Program-made: the position numbers and the translations under genes | Notes under the pieces: model-generated | Seen by the model: only the letters and a program-made list of their open reading frames with translations | What the model was told of the DNA's origin: nothing | Database searches by the model: none | Part shown: positions 1-5,333 of the stretch, in pieces | Numbering within the stretch: the first letter of the stretch is position 1 | Layout of the letters: the number at the start of each line of letters is the position of its first letter | Origin: Candidatus Eiseniibacteriota bacterium | GTDB taxonomy: Bacteria > Eisenbacteria > RBG-16-71-46 | Assembly: GCA_023249815.1 (NCBI GenBank) | Contig: JAHFBX010000236.1 | Location: forward strand, 1-5,481 | Reading direction: 5' to 3' | DNA: 5,481 bases

Positions 1-1
1 C

Positions 2-475
2 GCCCACCCGAGCGCCATCCGTCGCGAACTCAAGCAGGGGCGACCGTTCCCCACGCCCGAGCAGGAGGCGGCCGTCGCGCTGCTTCGCACCGCGGACGTC
101 ATGCGCGCGGACCTCGAGTGCGCGCTCGAGCCATTCGAGATCACGCCGCAGCAGTACAACGTGCTGCGCATCCTCCGGGGCTCGCACCCGGGATCGCTCG
201 CCACGCTCGAGATCGCCGAGCGCATGATCGAGCGGGCCCCGGGCATCACACGCCTCCTGGACCGCATCGAGGCGCGAGGCCTGGTGTCACGCCAACGCTG
301 CCGCGAGGATCGCCGTCGCGTGCTGTGCACGATCACGGCGGCGGGACTCGCGCTGCTCAAGCGGACGGACGAACTCATCAACGAGCTCGAGGTGAACCGC
401 ATGCATCGCCTGCCGAGGGGCGAGCTCGCGAAGCTGGTCGGGATGCTCGACCGGCTCCGGGAGCAAGAGGCTTGA
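2..475 (+). CDS. MarR-family winged-helix transcriptional regulator (5' partial)
   Basis: A one-component DNA-binding regulator of the MarR family, probably a dimeric repressor that releases DNA on binding a small ligand. The frame is open from base 2 to the TGA at 473-475 (157 visible residues). The upstream residues, including KQGRPFPTPEQEA, look like the usual first helix, so the ATG at 101 is internal and the real start lies outside the window. Visible parts are the helix ending in FEITPQQYNVLRIL (about 45-58), the recognition-helix region LEIAERMIERAPGITRLLDRIEARGLV (about 69-95, shown in pieces: ERAPGITRLLDR), the charged wing REDRRRV (101-107) and a C-terminal dimerisation helix ending LDRLREQEA. 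The wing carries the Asp-Arg pair typical of MarR proteins. It lies 108 nt upstream of a yceI-type gene on the same strand, with an array of inverted half-sites between them, so autoregulation and control of yceI are likely (inference). The ligand cannot be told from sequence. Confidence 0.9.
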   Translation, partial: AHPSAIRRELKQGRPFPTPEQEAAVALLRTADVMRADLECALEPFEITPQQYNVLRILRGSHPGSLATLEIAERMIERAPGITRLLDRIEARGLVSRQRCREDRRRVLCTITAAGLALLKRTDELINELEVNRMHRLPRGELAKLVGMLDRLREQEA

Positions 476-496
476 GTCGCGGACGCGGTTCAGCGG

Positions 497-531
497 TCAA
501 ATAGTTGACTAATCAATGATTGACGTATCAA
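497..531. promoter_or_regulatory. Candidate MarR operator: five alternating TCAA/TTGA half-sites
   Basis: An AT-rich island in otherwise GC-rich DNA. It contains TCAA (497-500), TTGA (505-508), TCAA (513-516), TTGA (520-523) and TCAA (528-531), spaced by 4, 4, 3 and 4 nt. Two units TTGA-N4-TCAA (505-516 and 520-531) repeat with a 15-bp period; the longer segments 501-516 and 516-531 match at 12 of 16 positions. The middle also reads TCAAT-G-ATTGA (513-523). MarR dimers usually bind imperfect palindromes of this size, and the gene just upstream encodes one. The promoter for yceI should lie in or beside this island, but no convincing -35/-10 pair with normal spacing is seen. Confidence 0.6.
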
Positions 532-570
532 CCCTTAAGCCGCGCAGCACGGCGGCACGAGCAGCAGACC

Positions 571-577
571 GAGGAGG
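571..577 (+). promoter_or_regulatory. Shine-Dalgarno of the yceI-type gene
   Basis: GAGGAGG, 6 nt before the ATG at 584. It is a strong match to the anti-Shine-Dalgarno and fixes this ATG as the start. Confidence 0.85.
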
Positions 578-583
578 AACACC

Positions 584-1168
584 ATGAGCACGCTCACCAG
601 CAGCTCGATTGCGAACACCGCCACCACCACCAGCCCCGCCACGCTCGAAACGTTCAGCATCGACGCCGACCACTCCGAAGTGGGCTTCAGCGTGCGGCAC
701 ATGCTGAGCCGCACCCGCGGCCGGTTCGCGGCGTTCTCCGGCGAGGTGCGACTCGACCGGCAGCGGCCCGAGCGGTCCAGCGTGACCTTCGAAGTACAGG
801 CGGCGAGCATCGACACGCGCCAGTCCGACCGCGACACTCACTTGCGCAGCGGGGACTTCTTCGACAGCGAGCGCCACCCGGTGATCCGCTTCACGAGCTC
901 GTCCGTGCGGCCGCTCTCCGGCGACCGCTATCGCGTGTCCGGTGATCTGGAACTGCGCGGGATCCGCAAGGCGATCACGCTCGAGGTGTCGTTCCTCGGC
1001 GTGGCTCGCGACCCGTGGGGCAACGATCGTGCAGGCTTCAGCACGCAGGTCGTCCTCGATCGCAAGGAGTTCGGTATGGTCTGGAACGCCGCGCTCGACA
1101 ATGGCGGCTTCATCCTAGGCGACGACGTGAGCCTGACCATCGATCTCGAGACCGTCCGTAAGTCCTGA
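584..1168 (+). CDS. YceI-family lipid/polyisoprenoid-binding protein
   Basis: YceI-family proteins form a lipocalin-like beta barrel that binds long isoprenoids or other amphiphilic molecules; members are often induced by stress. The 194-residue length is normal for the family. Visible family signatures are IDADHSEVGFSVRHM (about 26-40), the RGRF turn (45-48), SIDTRQSDRDTHLRSGDFFD (75-94), VSGDLELRGI (118-127), DPWGNDRAGF (143-152), the DFG-type block RKEFGMVWNAAL (160-171) and GDDVSLTIDLE near the end. The first 22 residues are Ser/Thr-rich with no hydrophobic core, so unlike the periplasmic E. coli YceI this copy appears to be cytoplasmic. The start is set by GAGGAGG six bases upstream. It follows the MarR gene and the half-site array, and precedes a SnoaL-like gene by 79 nt. 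Adjacency of marR and yceI recurs in many bacteria, which supports MarR control of this gene. The bound ligand is unknown. Confidence 0.93.
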   Translation: MSTLTSSSIANTATTTSPATLETFSIDADHSEVGFSVRHMLSRTRGRFAAFSGEVRLDRQRPERSSVTFEVQAASIDTRQSDRDTHLRSGDFFDSERHPVIRFTSSSVRPLSGDRYRVSGDLELRGIRKAITLEVSFLGVARDPWGNDRAGFSTQVVLDRKEFGMVWNAALDNGGFILGDDVSLTIDLETVRKS

Positions 1169-1178
1169 CACAGCCCGA

Positions 1179-1211
1179 GCGGCGGGGCGCGATCTCACGC
1201 GCTCCCGCCGC
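1179..1211 (+). terminator. Intercistronic hairpin between yceI-type and SnoaL-like genes
   Basis: GCGGCGGGGCGC (1179-1190) pairs with GCGC (1199-1202) and CCCGCCGC (1204-1211), giving 12 GC pairs with one bulged T at 1203 and an 8-nt loop. It starts 11 nt after the yceI stop. There is no T-tract after it, so it may be a partial terminator or attenuator, or a structure that stabilises the yceI message, rather than a full stop. No separate promoter for the downstream gene is evident. Confidence 0.5.
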
Positions 1212-1236
1212 CGGGTTCTGGAACTCACCCGCTCCC

Positions 1237-1243
1237 GAGGAGG
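1237..1243 (+). promoter_or_regulatory. Shine-Dalgarno of the SnoaL-like gene
   Basis: GAGGAGG with a 4-nt spacer to the ATG at 1248. It is the same heptamer as in front of the yceI-type gene and fixes this start. Confidence 0.75.
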
Positions 1244-1247
1244 AACC

Positions 1248-1544
1248 ATGAATCGCCGACTCTCGGTCCGTCGCATCACGCTCGCGCTCGCCGCGATCAT
1301 GCTCGCCGGTGGCGCTGACGCCGCCGGGAAGTCCGACGCGGCGCCGAAGAATCTCGCCGCGTTCCTGCGCGAGGCCAAGGCCGTGCACCAGAATCTCGCC
1401 ACGTTCGACGAGCTGGACTTCGTGGTGTTCACCGGCCAGAAGTGGGATCGACTTCGCGAGAGCCACGCCGCGAACATCACGGTCCACTGGCCCGATGGTC
1501 ACACGACGTCCGGCATCGAGACGCACATCGAAGACTTGAAGTAG
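1248..1544 (+). CDS. SnoaL-like/ester-cyclase protein, N-terminal half, ended by an in-frame TAG
   Basis: This is the first 98 residues of what should be a protein of about 186 residues. Residues 1-25 look like a Sec-type signal peptide: basic MNRRLSVRR, a hydrophobic LALAAIMLAGG stretch, and a likely cleavage site after ADA (23-25). The mature part, with NLATFDELDFVVFTGQKWDRL and ESHAANITVHWPDG (described in pieces), reads as the first helices and strand of the SnoaL/NTF2 cone fold found in polyketide cyclase-like and 'ester cyclase' proteins. The frame stops at TAG 1542-1544 straight after HIEDLK, in the middle of the fold. The next codon is ATG and the same frame carries on with the missing C-terminal half. 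On its own this fragment is unlikely to fold. The intact protein would be an exported small-molecule-binding or cyclase-like protein; its substrate is unknown. The Shine-Dalgarno and signal peptide look intact, so the lesion appears recent or is an error or readthrough site. Confidence 0.8.
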   Translation: MNRRLSVRRITLALAAIMLAGGADAAGKSDAAPKNLAAFLREAKAVHQNLATFDELDFVVFTGQKWDRLRESHAANITVHWPDGHTTSGIETHIEDLK

Positions 1545-1547
1545 ATG
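1542..1547 (+). other. In-frame amber/ATG junction (TAGATG) inside the SnoaL-like gene
   Basis: The codons run GAC TTG AAG TAG ATG TTC GTC. Frame and family similarity continue without any shift across the stop. The adjacent ATG could allow termination-reinitiation, giving a two-piece product. A single C-to-T change from CAG, or A-to-T from AAG, would also create this TAG. Confidence 0.85.
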
Positions 1548-1808
1548 TTCGTCTACGCCCCTGATACGCGCATCCACGAGCACCCGATCCGCTTCGGACA
1601 GGGCGAGTGGACCGGCGTCATCGGCGTCATGGAAGGCACGTTCACGCAACCCATGCCAACCGGCGACGGCAAGTCCATCCCGCCCACGGGCAAGCCGTTC
1701 AAGCTGCAGATGGCGACGATCGGCCACTGGAAGGATGGCGTCATGGACGAGGAGTACCTGTTCTGGGACAACCAGGCGTTCATGAAGCAGATCGGTCTCG
1801 CGCCCTGA
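1545..1808 (+). CDS. SnoaL-like/ester-cyclase protein, C-terminal half (same frame, after the TAG)
   Basis: These 87 residues complete the SnoaL/NTF2 fold begun at 1248. They start with MFVYAPDTRIHEHPIRFG and go on with EWTGVIGVMEGTF (about 21-33), the loop MPTGDGKSIPPTGKPF, then the final strands MATIGHWKDGVMDEEYLFWD, described in pieces, and the closing helix NQAFMKQIGL. The pattern GHWKDG...DEE..FWDN..F..QIGL is characteristic of ester-cyclase-like SnoaL proteins. The frame is the same as that of the upstream half, with only the TAG between them. No Shine-Dalgarno of its own is visible before the ATG, so independent translation would depend on reinitiation at the TAGATG junction. With a conserved body and no further lesions, it is either a fresh pseudogene half, a genuine split product, or part of a readthrough protein. 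It ends with TGA, 19 nt before a hairpin. Confidence 0.8.
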   Translation: MFVYAPDTRIHEHPIRFGQGEWTGVIGVMEGTFTQPMPTGDGKSIPPTGKPFKLQMATIGHWKDGVMDEEYLFWDNQAFMKQIGLAP

Positions 1809-1824
1809 CCCCGGCAGTGCCAGG

Positions 1825-1866
1825 CATGAGGCCCCGGCGGCGCGGTCATGCGACCGGGGCCTCGTG
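1825..1866 (+). terminator. Hairpin terminator after the SnoaL-like gene
   Basis: GAGGCCCCGG (1828-1837) and CCGGGGCCTC (1854-1863) form a perfect 10-bp GC-rich stem. It extends by a U-G wobble and two further pairs to 1825 and 1866, with a 16-nt loop. There is no clear T-tract, as is common in high-GC genomes. It probably ends the MarR-YceI-SnoaL transcription unit. Confidence 0.6.
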
Positions 1867-1909
1867 TGTCCAGGCTCAGCTCGTACGTGCCTGGCCCGCC
1901 GGGACGCGT

Positions 1910-1915
1910 TACCCT
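1910..1915 (+). promoter_or_regulatory. Possible -10 element for a leaderless transcript
   Basis: TACCCT, a TANNNT-type hexamer, lies 8 nt before the ATG at 1924. No purine-rich ribosome site is seen upstream of this ATG, so transcription may start at or next to the start codon. No convincing -35 box is seen. Confidence 0.3.
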
Positions 1916-1923
1916 GACGCCCC

Positions 1924-2307
1924 ATGAGAGGATTGCCCGTCCAGTGTCCGGCCTGTGCCACGCGCTACCTGCTGCCGCATTCGCTCCTCGGCGAGGCGGG
2001 GGCGAACGTGCGCTGCCCGTCGTGCGGGCGCGAGTTCGCGGTGGACGCGGCGGGCACGCTGCTCGGGCCGGCACAGGAGATCCGTGGTGTGGCCCGGCAT
2101 GTCTTCGACGAGCTCGTGGCCCGCGTCGGACCCGGCCTCGAGGCCGCGGCGCGCGAGCGACGGCTGTTCGCCGAGCATGGCCCCGCGCTGCTCGAGGCGT
2201 GGGACGAGTTCCGCCGCCGCGCGGGCACGAACGCGCCGTCCCTGCCGTTCCGAGACGAGCTGCGGGCGCGCTTCGGCGTCGAGTTGTTCCCGCCGGGCGG
2301 CGAGTGA
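1924..2307 (+). CDS. Small protein with N-terminal MJ0042-type zinc ribbon, function unknown
   Basis: A 127-residue protein. The N-terminus holds a four-cysteine zinc ribbon: CPAC at 8-11 and CPSCG at 31-35, separated by YLLPHSLLGEAGANVR. The pattern VxCPxCxxxYxLP..LG..G..VRCPxCGxxF is that of the MJ0042 / zinc-ribbon_5 finger, which is often found at the N-terminus of bacterial proteins of unrelated function. The remaining ~90 residues are a charged, probably helical region (VARHVFDELVARVGPGLE, then RRRAGTNAPSLPFRDELRARFG) with no transmembrane segment; I do not recognise it. It may bind a protein or nucleic-acid partner, but nothing in the sequence shows which. It stands alone between a terminator hairpin and a convergent operon, has no Shine-Dalgarno and may be leaderless. 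Its TGA (2305-2307) lies 75 nt before the convergent hairpin. Confidence 0.8.
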   Translation: MRGLPVQCPACATRYLLPHSLLGEAGANVRCPSCGREFAVDAAGTLLGPAQEIRGVARHVFDELVARVGPGLEAAARERRLFAEHGPALLEAWDEFRRRAGTNAPSLPFRDELRARFGVELFPPGGE

Positions 2308-2382
2308 TCCCGCGCGACCCGCCACGGCTGGAACGAGAGCCGAGGCGACACCGCGAGCCGCGCTCGAACCCAACCCAGGCTG

Positions 2383-2422
2383 TGTCTGAGAACTCCCCAC
2401 GCACGCGGGGAGCTCTCAGACA
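2383..2422. terminator. Bidirectional terminator hairpin between convergent genes
   Basis: TGTCTGAGA-A-CTCCCC (2383-2398) pairs with GGGGAG-C-TCTCAGACA (2407-2422): 15 pairs, a single A/C mismatch and an 8-nt loop. It begins just 4 nt past the MFS stop codon on the minus strand and lies 75 nt past the zinc-ribbon stop on the plus strand, so it can end both transcripts. Confidence 0.75.
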
Positions 2423-2426
2423 GAGT

Positions 2427-3710
2427 CTAGCCCGGTGGAAGCGCGTTCAGCTCGCGCGCGCGCCGGCCCCACGCCAGTGCCAGGAGCCCCGTGCCCGAGA
2501 TGAGCACCGCCGCCACCACGAGCGTGACCATGGTGCCGAACAGCGGGGTGAGCAGCGTGGCGAGCGCCAGCGAGACGAGCAGCAGCAGTCGCATGGCGAA
2601 GTCACGCAGGCTGAAGACACGGCCGCGTTGGTGGAGGTCGGTGCCCTCCTGGACGAGCGTCTCGGTGAGCACGAACGCCGGCGCGATGCTGGCTCCGACC
2701 AGGAAACTGGCGATCGCGAACACCGCGTAGCGCGTGGAGACCGCGAGGCACACGAGCCACACACCCGCGAGCAGCATGCCCACTCCGAGCATCAGCGGCC
2801 GCGGCACGCGACGACCTCTCGTGTTCACCCACCACGTCGCGAGCGCGGCACCGAGGCCCAGTGCCCCGCCCAGGCCGGCGATGCGTTCGGCGCCCGGGAT
2901 GCTCGCGGCGCGCTGGATGTGCTGGATGCCCGCGACCTGCACGAAGCCGCCGCCCAGCCACACCGCGGCGAGCGCGGTGAGTGCCAGGCCCACGGCGGGG
3001 GAGCCGCGCACGACGCGCAGTCCCTCGACGATCTCGCGCCAGTAGCCTCCGACACTCACCGTGCCGGAGTCGCGCGGGCGGCCGCGGTAGCGGATGAGCG
3101 CCAACGACAGCACGGAGACGCCATACGTGATCGCGTCGAGTGTCAGCGCGATGGGCCAGCCCCAATGGTCCACCACCCAGCCGCCCATCGCGAAGCCCGC
3201 CACCGTACCGGCGATGCCAGCCACCGCGAGCAGCGTGTTGGCGGTGAGCAGCTGCTCGCGCGGCACGAGCTCGGGCGTCATCGCGCTCTTCGCCGGCAGG
3301 AAGAACACGTTGCACGTGAACAGCAGGAACACGAGCGTCCACACCGGCGCGGCATGATGCGTCGCTGCGTAGATCGGCGGGATCGCGAGCACGAGCAGCG
3401 CACGCAGCAGGTCCGAGACGATGAGCACACGGCGCAGGTTCCAGCGGTCCACCCACGGTCCCGCGAACGGCGCGAACAGCAGCACGGGCAGCACCGACAC
3501 GGTGCCGTGCAGGCTCAACATGAGCGACGACTGGCCCGGGTCGTGGTAGTCGCGCGTGTGCTGTTGCACGAGGCCGTTCAGCGCGAGGTAGTTCAGGCGG
3601 TCGCCCCACAGCGAGATGAGCTGCCCCCACCACAGCGCCGCGAACTCGCGCTGGAGCAGCAACGGACGCGGCCCCGCCGCGCGCGGCGCGGCGCCTCCCA
3701 GCTCGCTCAT
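2427..3710 (-). CDS. MFS transporter, EntS/MFS_3-like exporter
   Basis: A 427-residue integral membrane protein of the major facilitator superfamily, with about 12 hydrophobic segments and a basic cytoplasmic loop at about 207-238 between the two six-helix halves. The N-terminus has the typical FAALWWGQLISLWGDRL block (23-39). Motif A follows TM2 as AGPWVDRWNLRRVL (83-96), with the Asp-Arg and Arg-Arg expected. AMTPELVPREQLLTAN (143-158) and RGRVFSLRDFAMRL (362-375) are hallmarks of the MFS_3 group, which includes the enterobactin exporter EntS and many drug or lipid efflux proteins. The ATG at 3710-3708 has only a weak ribosome site but comes 7 nt after the glycosyltransferase TGA, so translation is probably coupled. 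It is the last gene of the minus-strand run and ends in TAG, 4 nt before the convergent hairpin. The substrate is unknown; position suggests a lipid or glycolipid precursor (inference). Confidence 0.88.
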   Translation of the reverse strand: MSELGGAAPRAAGPRPLLLQREFAALWWGQLISLWGDRLNYLALNGLVQQHTRDYHDPGQSSLMLSLHGTVSVLPVLLFAPFAGPWVDRWNLRRVLIVSDLLRALLVLAIPPIYAATHHAAPVWTLVFLLFTCNVFFLPAKSAMTPELVPREQLLTANTLLAVAGIAGTVAGFAMGGWVVDHWGWPIALTLDAITYGVSVLSLALIRYRGRPRDSGTVSVGGYWREIVEGLRVVRGSPAVGLALTALAAVWLGGGFVQVAGIQHIQRAASIPGAERIAGLGGALGLGAALATWWVNTRGRRVPRPLMLGVGMLLAGVWLVCLAVSTRYAVFAIASFLVGASIAPAFVLTETLVQEGTDLHQRGRVFSLRDFAMRLLLLVSLALATLLTPLFGTMVTLVVAAVLISGTGLLALAWGRRARELNALPPG

Positions 3711-3717
3711 GCGCGGC

Positions 3718-4869
3718 TCAGGCGGCGGACGTGCCCGAGAGCGCCGAAGCGCGGCGGCCCGCCGCGTCGCGGTACACCGCCTCGATGCGGTCCACGACGC
3801 TCGGCCACGAGAAGTCGAGCGCGCGACGGCGCCCCTCCTCGGCCAGCCGCCCGCGCCGGATGGGATCCTCGACCAGCTGCGACAGGACGCGGGCGAGCGC
3901 CGGCACGTCGCCGGGCGGGAACACCGCGGCGTCGCGCCCGGGATTCACCACCGTGCGGTAGCCCGGGATGTCCGAGCACACGACCGCTCGCCCCGCGGCC
4001 ATCGCCTCGACCAGCACGATGCCGAAACTCTCGTTGCCGGTGGCGGGCGAGCAGAAGATGTCGCCGGTCGCGTACCAACGCGGCAGGTCGGCGCTCGGCA
4101 CGTGTCCCAGGAAGTGCACGTGCTCGCGCACGAACGACGGCACGCCAGCCATGATCTGTGGACGCAGGTAGGAGTCGCCGACCACGAGCAGGCGTGCGCG
4201 ACCGTCGGTGCGCTCGACCACCTCGGGCATGGCCGCGATCAGGTCCTGCACGCCCTTGCGGGGATCGAGCCGGCCGACGAACAGGAGGTTCGTGAACGCC
4301 GGGTCCCGCCACTCGGGGAATGGCGACACGAGCGGGTGGAAGCGCTCCACGTCCACGCCGTTCGGGATCACGTCGTAGGGCCCCGGGTGATAGATCTCGG
4401 CGGTGGCGCGCGCGGTCGAGCTCACTGCGATGCGCGCATCGAGGCGCTCGATCGCGCCCACCACGAGCGGCTTGAAGAAGTCCTGCAGCGCCGTGCGCCC
4501 GCCGGTCGAATGAAACGTGCCCACCGTGGGCCGGTCCGAGACCTGGATCGAGAAGATGGGCAGCGTCGGCGCGGTGGGGCAGTGGACGTGCACGATGTCG
4601 AGGTCGAGCCGGCGGATGGCCTCGCGCAAACGACGCTTGAGCGAGAAGCCGATCGCGAAGTCCACGAACGCTCGATTGAACGGCACGAGGATGTTCCAGC
4701 CAATGCGCAGCACGCCGTCGGTGAAGCCCTTCTCGCCGCGGCGGAAGAAGCTCGTGATGATCGTGACCTCGTGGCCGCGACGCCGCAGTTCCTGCGCCAG
4801 CGCGTGCACGTGCTCGGTGACGCCGCCGTAGCGCGGGTAGTAGGACTGGGAGACGATCCCGATCCTCAC
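3718..4869 (-). CDS. GT4-family glycosyltransferase, PimA-like
   Basis: A cytoplasmic, membrane-associated GT-B glycosyltransferase of CAZy family GT4 that moves a sugar from a nucleotide donor, probably to a lipid acceptor. The product is 383 residues, normal for the family. Starting at GTG, it begins VRIGIVSQSYYPRYGGVTEHV, described in pieces, with the glycine loop GGVTEH at 15-20. Other signatures are HVHCPTAPTLP (94-104), GTFHSTGG (117-124), the linker PNGVDVERFHP (169-179), the donor-site block FVGRLDPRKG (197-206) and the E-x7-E motif NESFGIVLVEAMAAG with Glu280 and Glu288. Several blocks, including ESFGIVLVEAMAAG, closely resemble mycobacterial PimA (phosphatidylinositol mannosyltransferase). 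I chose GTG at 4869 because it gives the GTGA overlap with the upstream acyltransferase and the family's N-terminus; upstream in-frame codons are Arg-rich non-family sequence. The acceptor and sugar are not shown by sequence. Confidence 0.92.
   Translation of the reverse strand: MRIGIVSQSYYPRYGGVTEHVHALAQELRRRGHEVTIITSFFRRGEKGFTDGVLRIGWNILVPFNRAFVDFAIGFSLKRRLREAIRRLDLDIVHVHCPTAPTLPIFSIQVSDRPTVGTFHSTGGRTALQDFFKPLVVGAIERLDARIAVSSTARATAEIYHPGPYDVIPNGVDVERFHPLVSPFPEWRDPAFTNLLFVGRLDPRKGVQDLIAAMPEVVERTDGRARLLVVGDSYLRPQIMAGVPSFVREHVHFLGHVPSADLPRWYATGDIFCSPATGNESFGIVLVEAMAAGRAVVCSDIPGYRTVVNPGRDAAVFPPGDVPALARVLSQLVEDPIRRGRLAEEGRRRALDFSWPSVVDRIEAVYRDAAGRRASALSGTSAA
4866..4869 (-). other. GTGA stop-start overlap coupling acyltransferase and glycosyltransferase
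   Basis: The glycosyltransferase GTG (4869-4867) overlaps the acyltransferase TGA (4868-4866). A weak GGGCGG-like site precedes it. The overlap decides the start and indicates translational coupling. Confidence 0.8.
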
Positions 4870-5312
4870 GCGTCCGCCCGATGCGCCCGGCCCGAGGGTT
4901 CCGCCGCGGCAGCGGCCGGGGCGTTCCACAGCGGGCGGAAGATGCACCACTGGTCCAGATGCCCGCGGATCTGGCGCTCGGCCGCGGCGGCGATGGCCTG
5001 GTGGAGCTCGGCCGTGGTGGCGAACGAGGCGGGGTCGATCGGCGGCTCGACGACGACGCGGAACCGGCCGGGCGAGATCCGGGCGCAATAGCCGGGCAGC
5101 ACGAGCGCGCCGGTGCGCTGCGCCAGCACGCCGGGACCGGCCGGGAACGGTGACTCGCGGCCGAACCACTCCACGGTCTGCCCGTGCGTGAAGAGATTGC
5201 CGTCCACGACGAGCGCGACGGGATCATTGTGTTCGAGCGCGCGGATGATCCTGCGGAAGCCATCCTCGGGCGAGATCGTGGTGATGGAGAGCTCGGTCTT
5301 CGTGTCGCGCAC
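4866..5312 (-). CDS. LPLAT-type lipid acyltransferase, C-terminal part after an in-frame TAG
   Basis: This is the C-terminal ~155 residues of a lysophospholipid/lipid A-type acyltransferase (Pfam Lip_A_acyltrans; LpxL/HtrB/PatA group), membrane-bound enzymes that add a fatty acyl chain to a lipid or glycolipid. Visible blocks are ISPEDGFRRIIRALEHNDPV (13-32), the conserved LVVDGNLFTHGQTVEWFG stretch (34-51), FPAGPGVLAQRTGALVLPGY (56-75), the beta-strand FRVVVEPPID (84-93) and CIFRPLWNAP (123-132), where the family usually ends. The tail is Ala-rich. The given start is a GTG at 5312, but family-like sequence RWLSSA continues upstream to a TAG at 5333-5331, and the catalytic HxxxxE half lies beyond that stop in the same frame. 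This piece alone therefore lacks the catalytic His and could not be active. It overlaps the glycosyltransferase gene by four bases. Confidence 0.85.
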   Translation of the reverse strand: MRDTKTELSITTISPEDGFRRIIRALEHNDPVALVVDGNLFTHGQTVEWFGRESPFPAGPGVLAQRTGALVLPGYCARISPGRFRVVVEPPIDPASFATTAELHQAIAAAAERQIRGHLDQWCIFRPLWNAPAAAAAEPSGRAHRADA

Positions 5313-5330
5313 CGCACTCGACAGCCACCG

Positions 5331-5333
5331 CTA
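5331..5333 (-). other. In-frame amber codon inside the acyltransferase gene
   Basis: On the minus strand the codons run GTG CAG TTG TAG CGG TGG CTG. Both flanks match the same protein family in the same frame. A CAG-to-TAG transition would be the simplest origin. Confidence 0.85.

Noticed and set aside
101..475. MarR gene starting at ATG 101
   Set aside because: In-frame family-like sequence continues upstream to the window edge, so this Met is internal.
503..531. A sigma70 promoter with TTGACT (505-510) and TATCAA (526-531)
   Set aside because: The spacer is only 15 bp and the hexamers are better explained as the repeated operator half-sites.
1248..1808. Frameshift as the cause of the split SnoaL-like gene
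   Set aside because: Both halves are in the same frame with no missing or extra bases; only the TAG codon separates them.
1848..4154. A very long plus-strand open frame (768 codons)
   Set aside because: It runs antisense to the MFS and glycosyltransferase genes and in another frame over the zinc-ribbon gene. Its product is rich in Arg, His, Glu and Gln without any domain, as expected from the shadow of GC-rich genes.
3616..5091. A 491-codon plus-strand open frame
   Set aside because: It is antisense to the glycosyltransferase, with biased Arg/His/Asp-rich composition and no recognisable motif.
4870..5169. Longer glycosyltransferase start upstream of 4869
   Set aside because: The extra 100 residues are Arg/Pro-rich, overlap the acyltransferase in another frame and precede the family's normal N-terminus. 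The GTG in the GTGA overlap is the better start.
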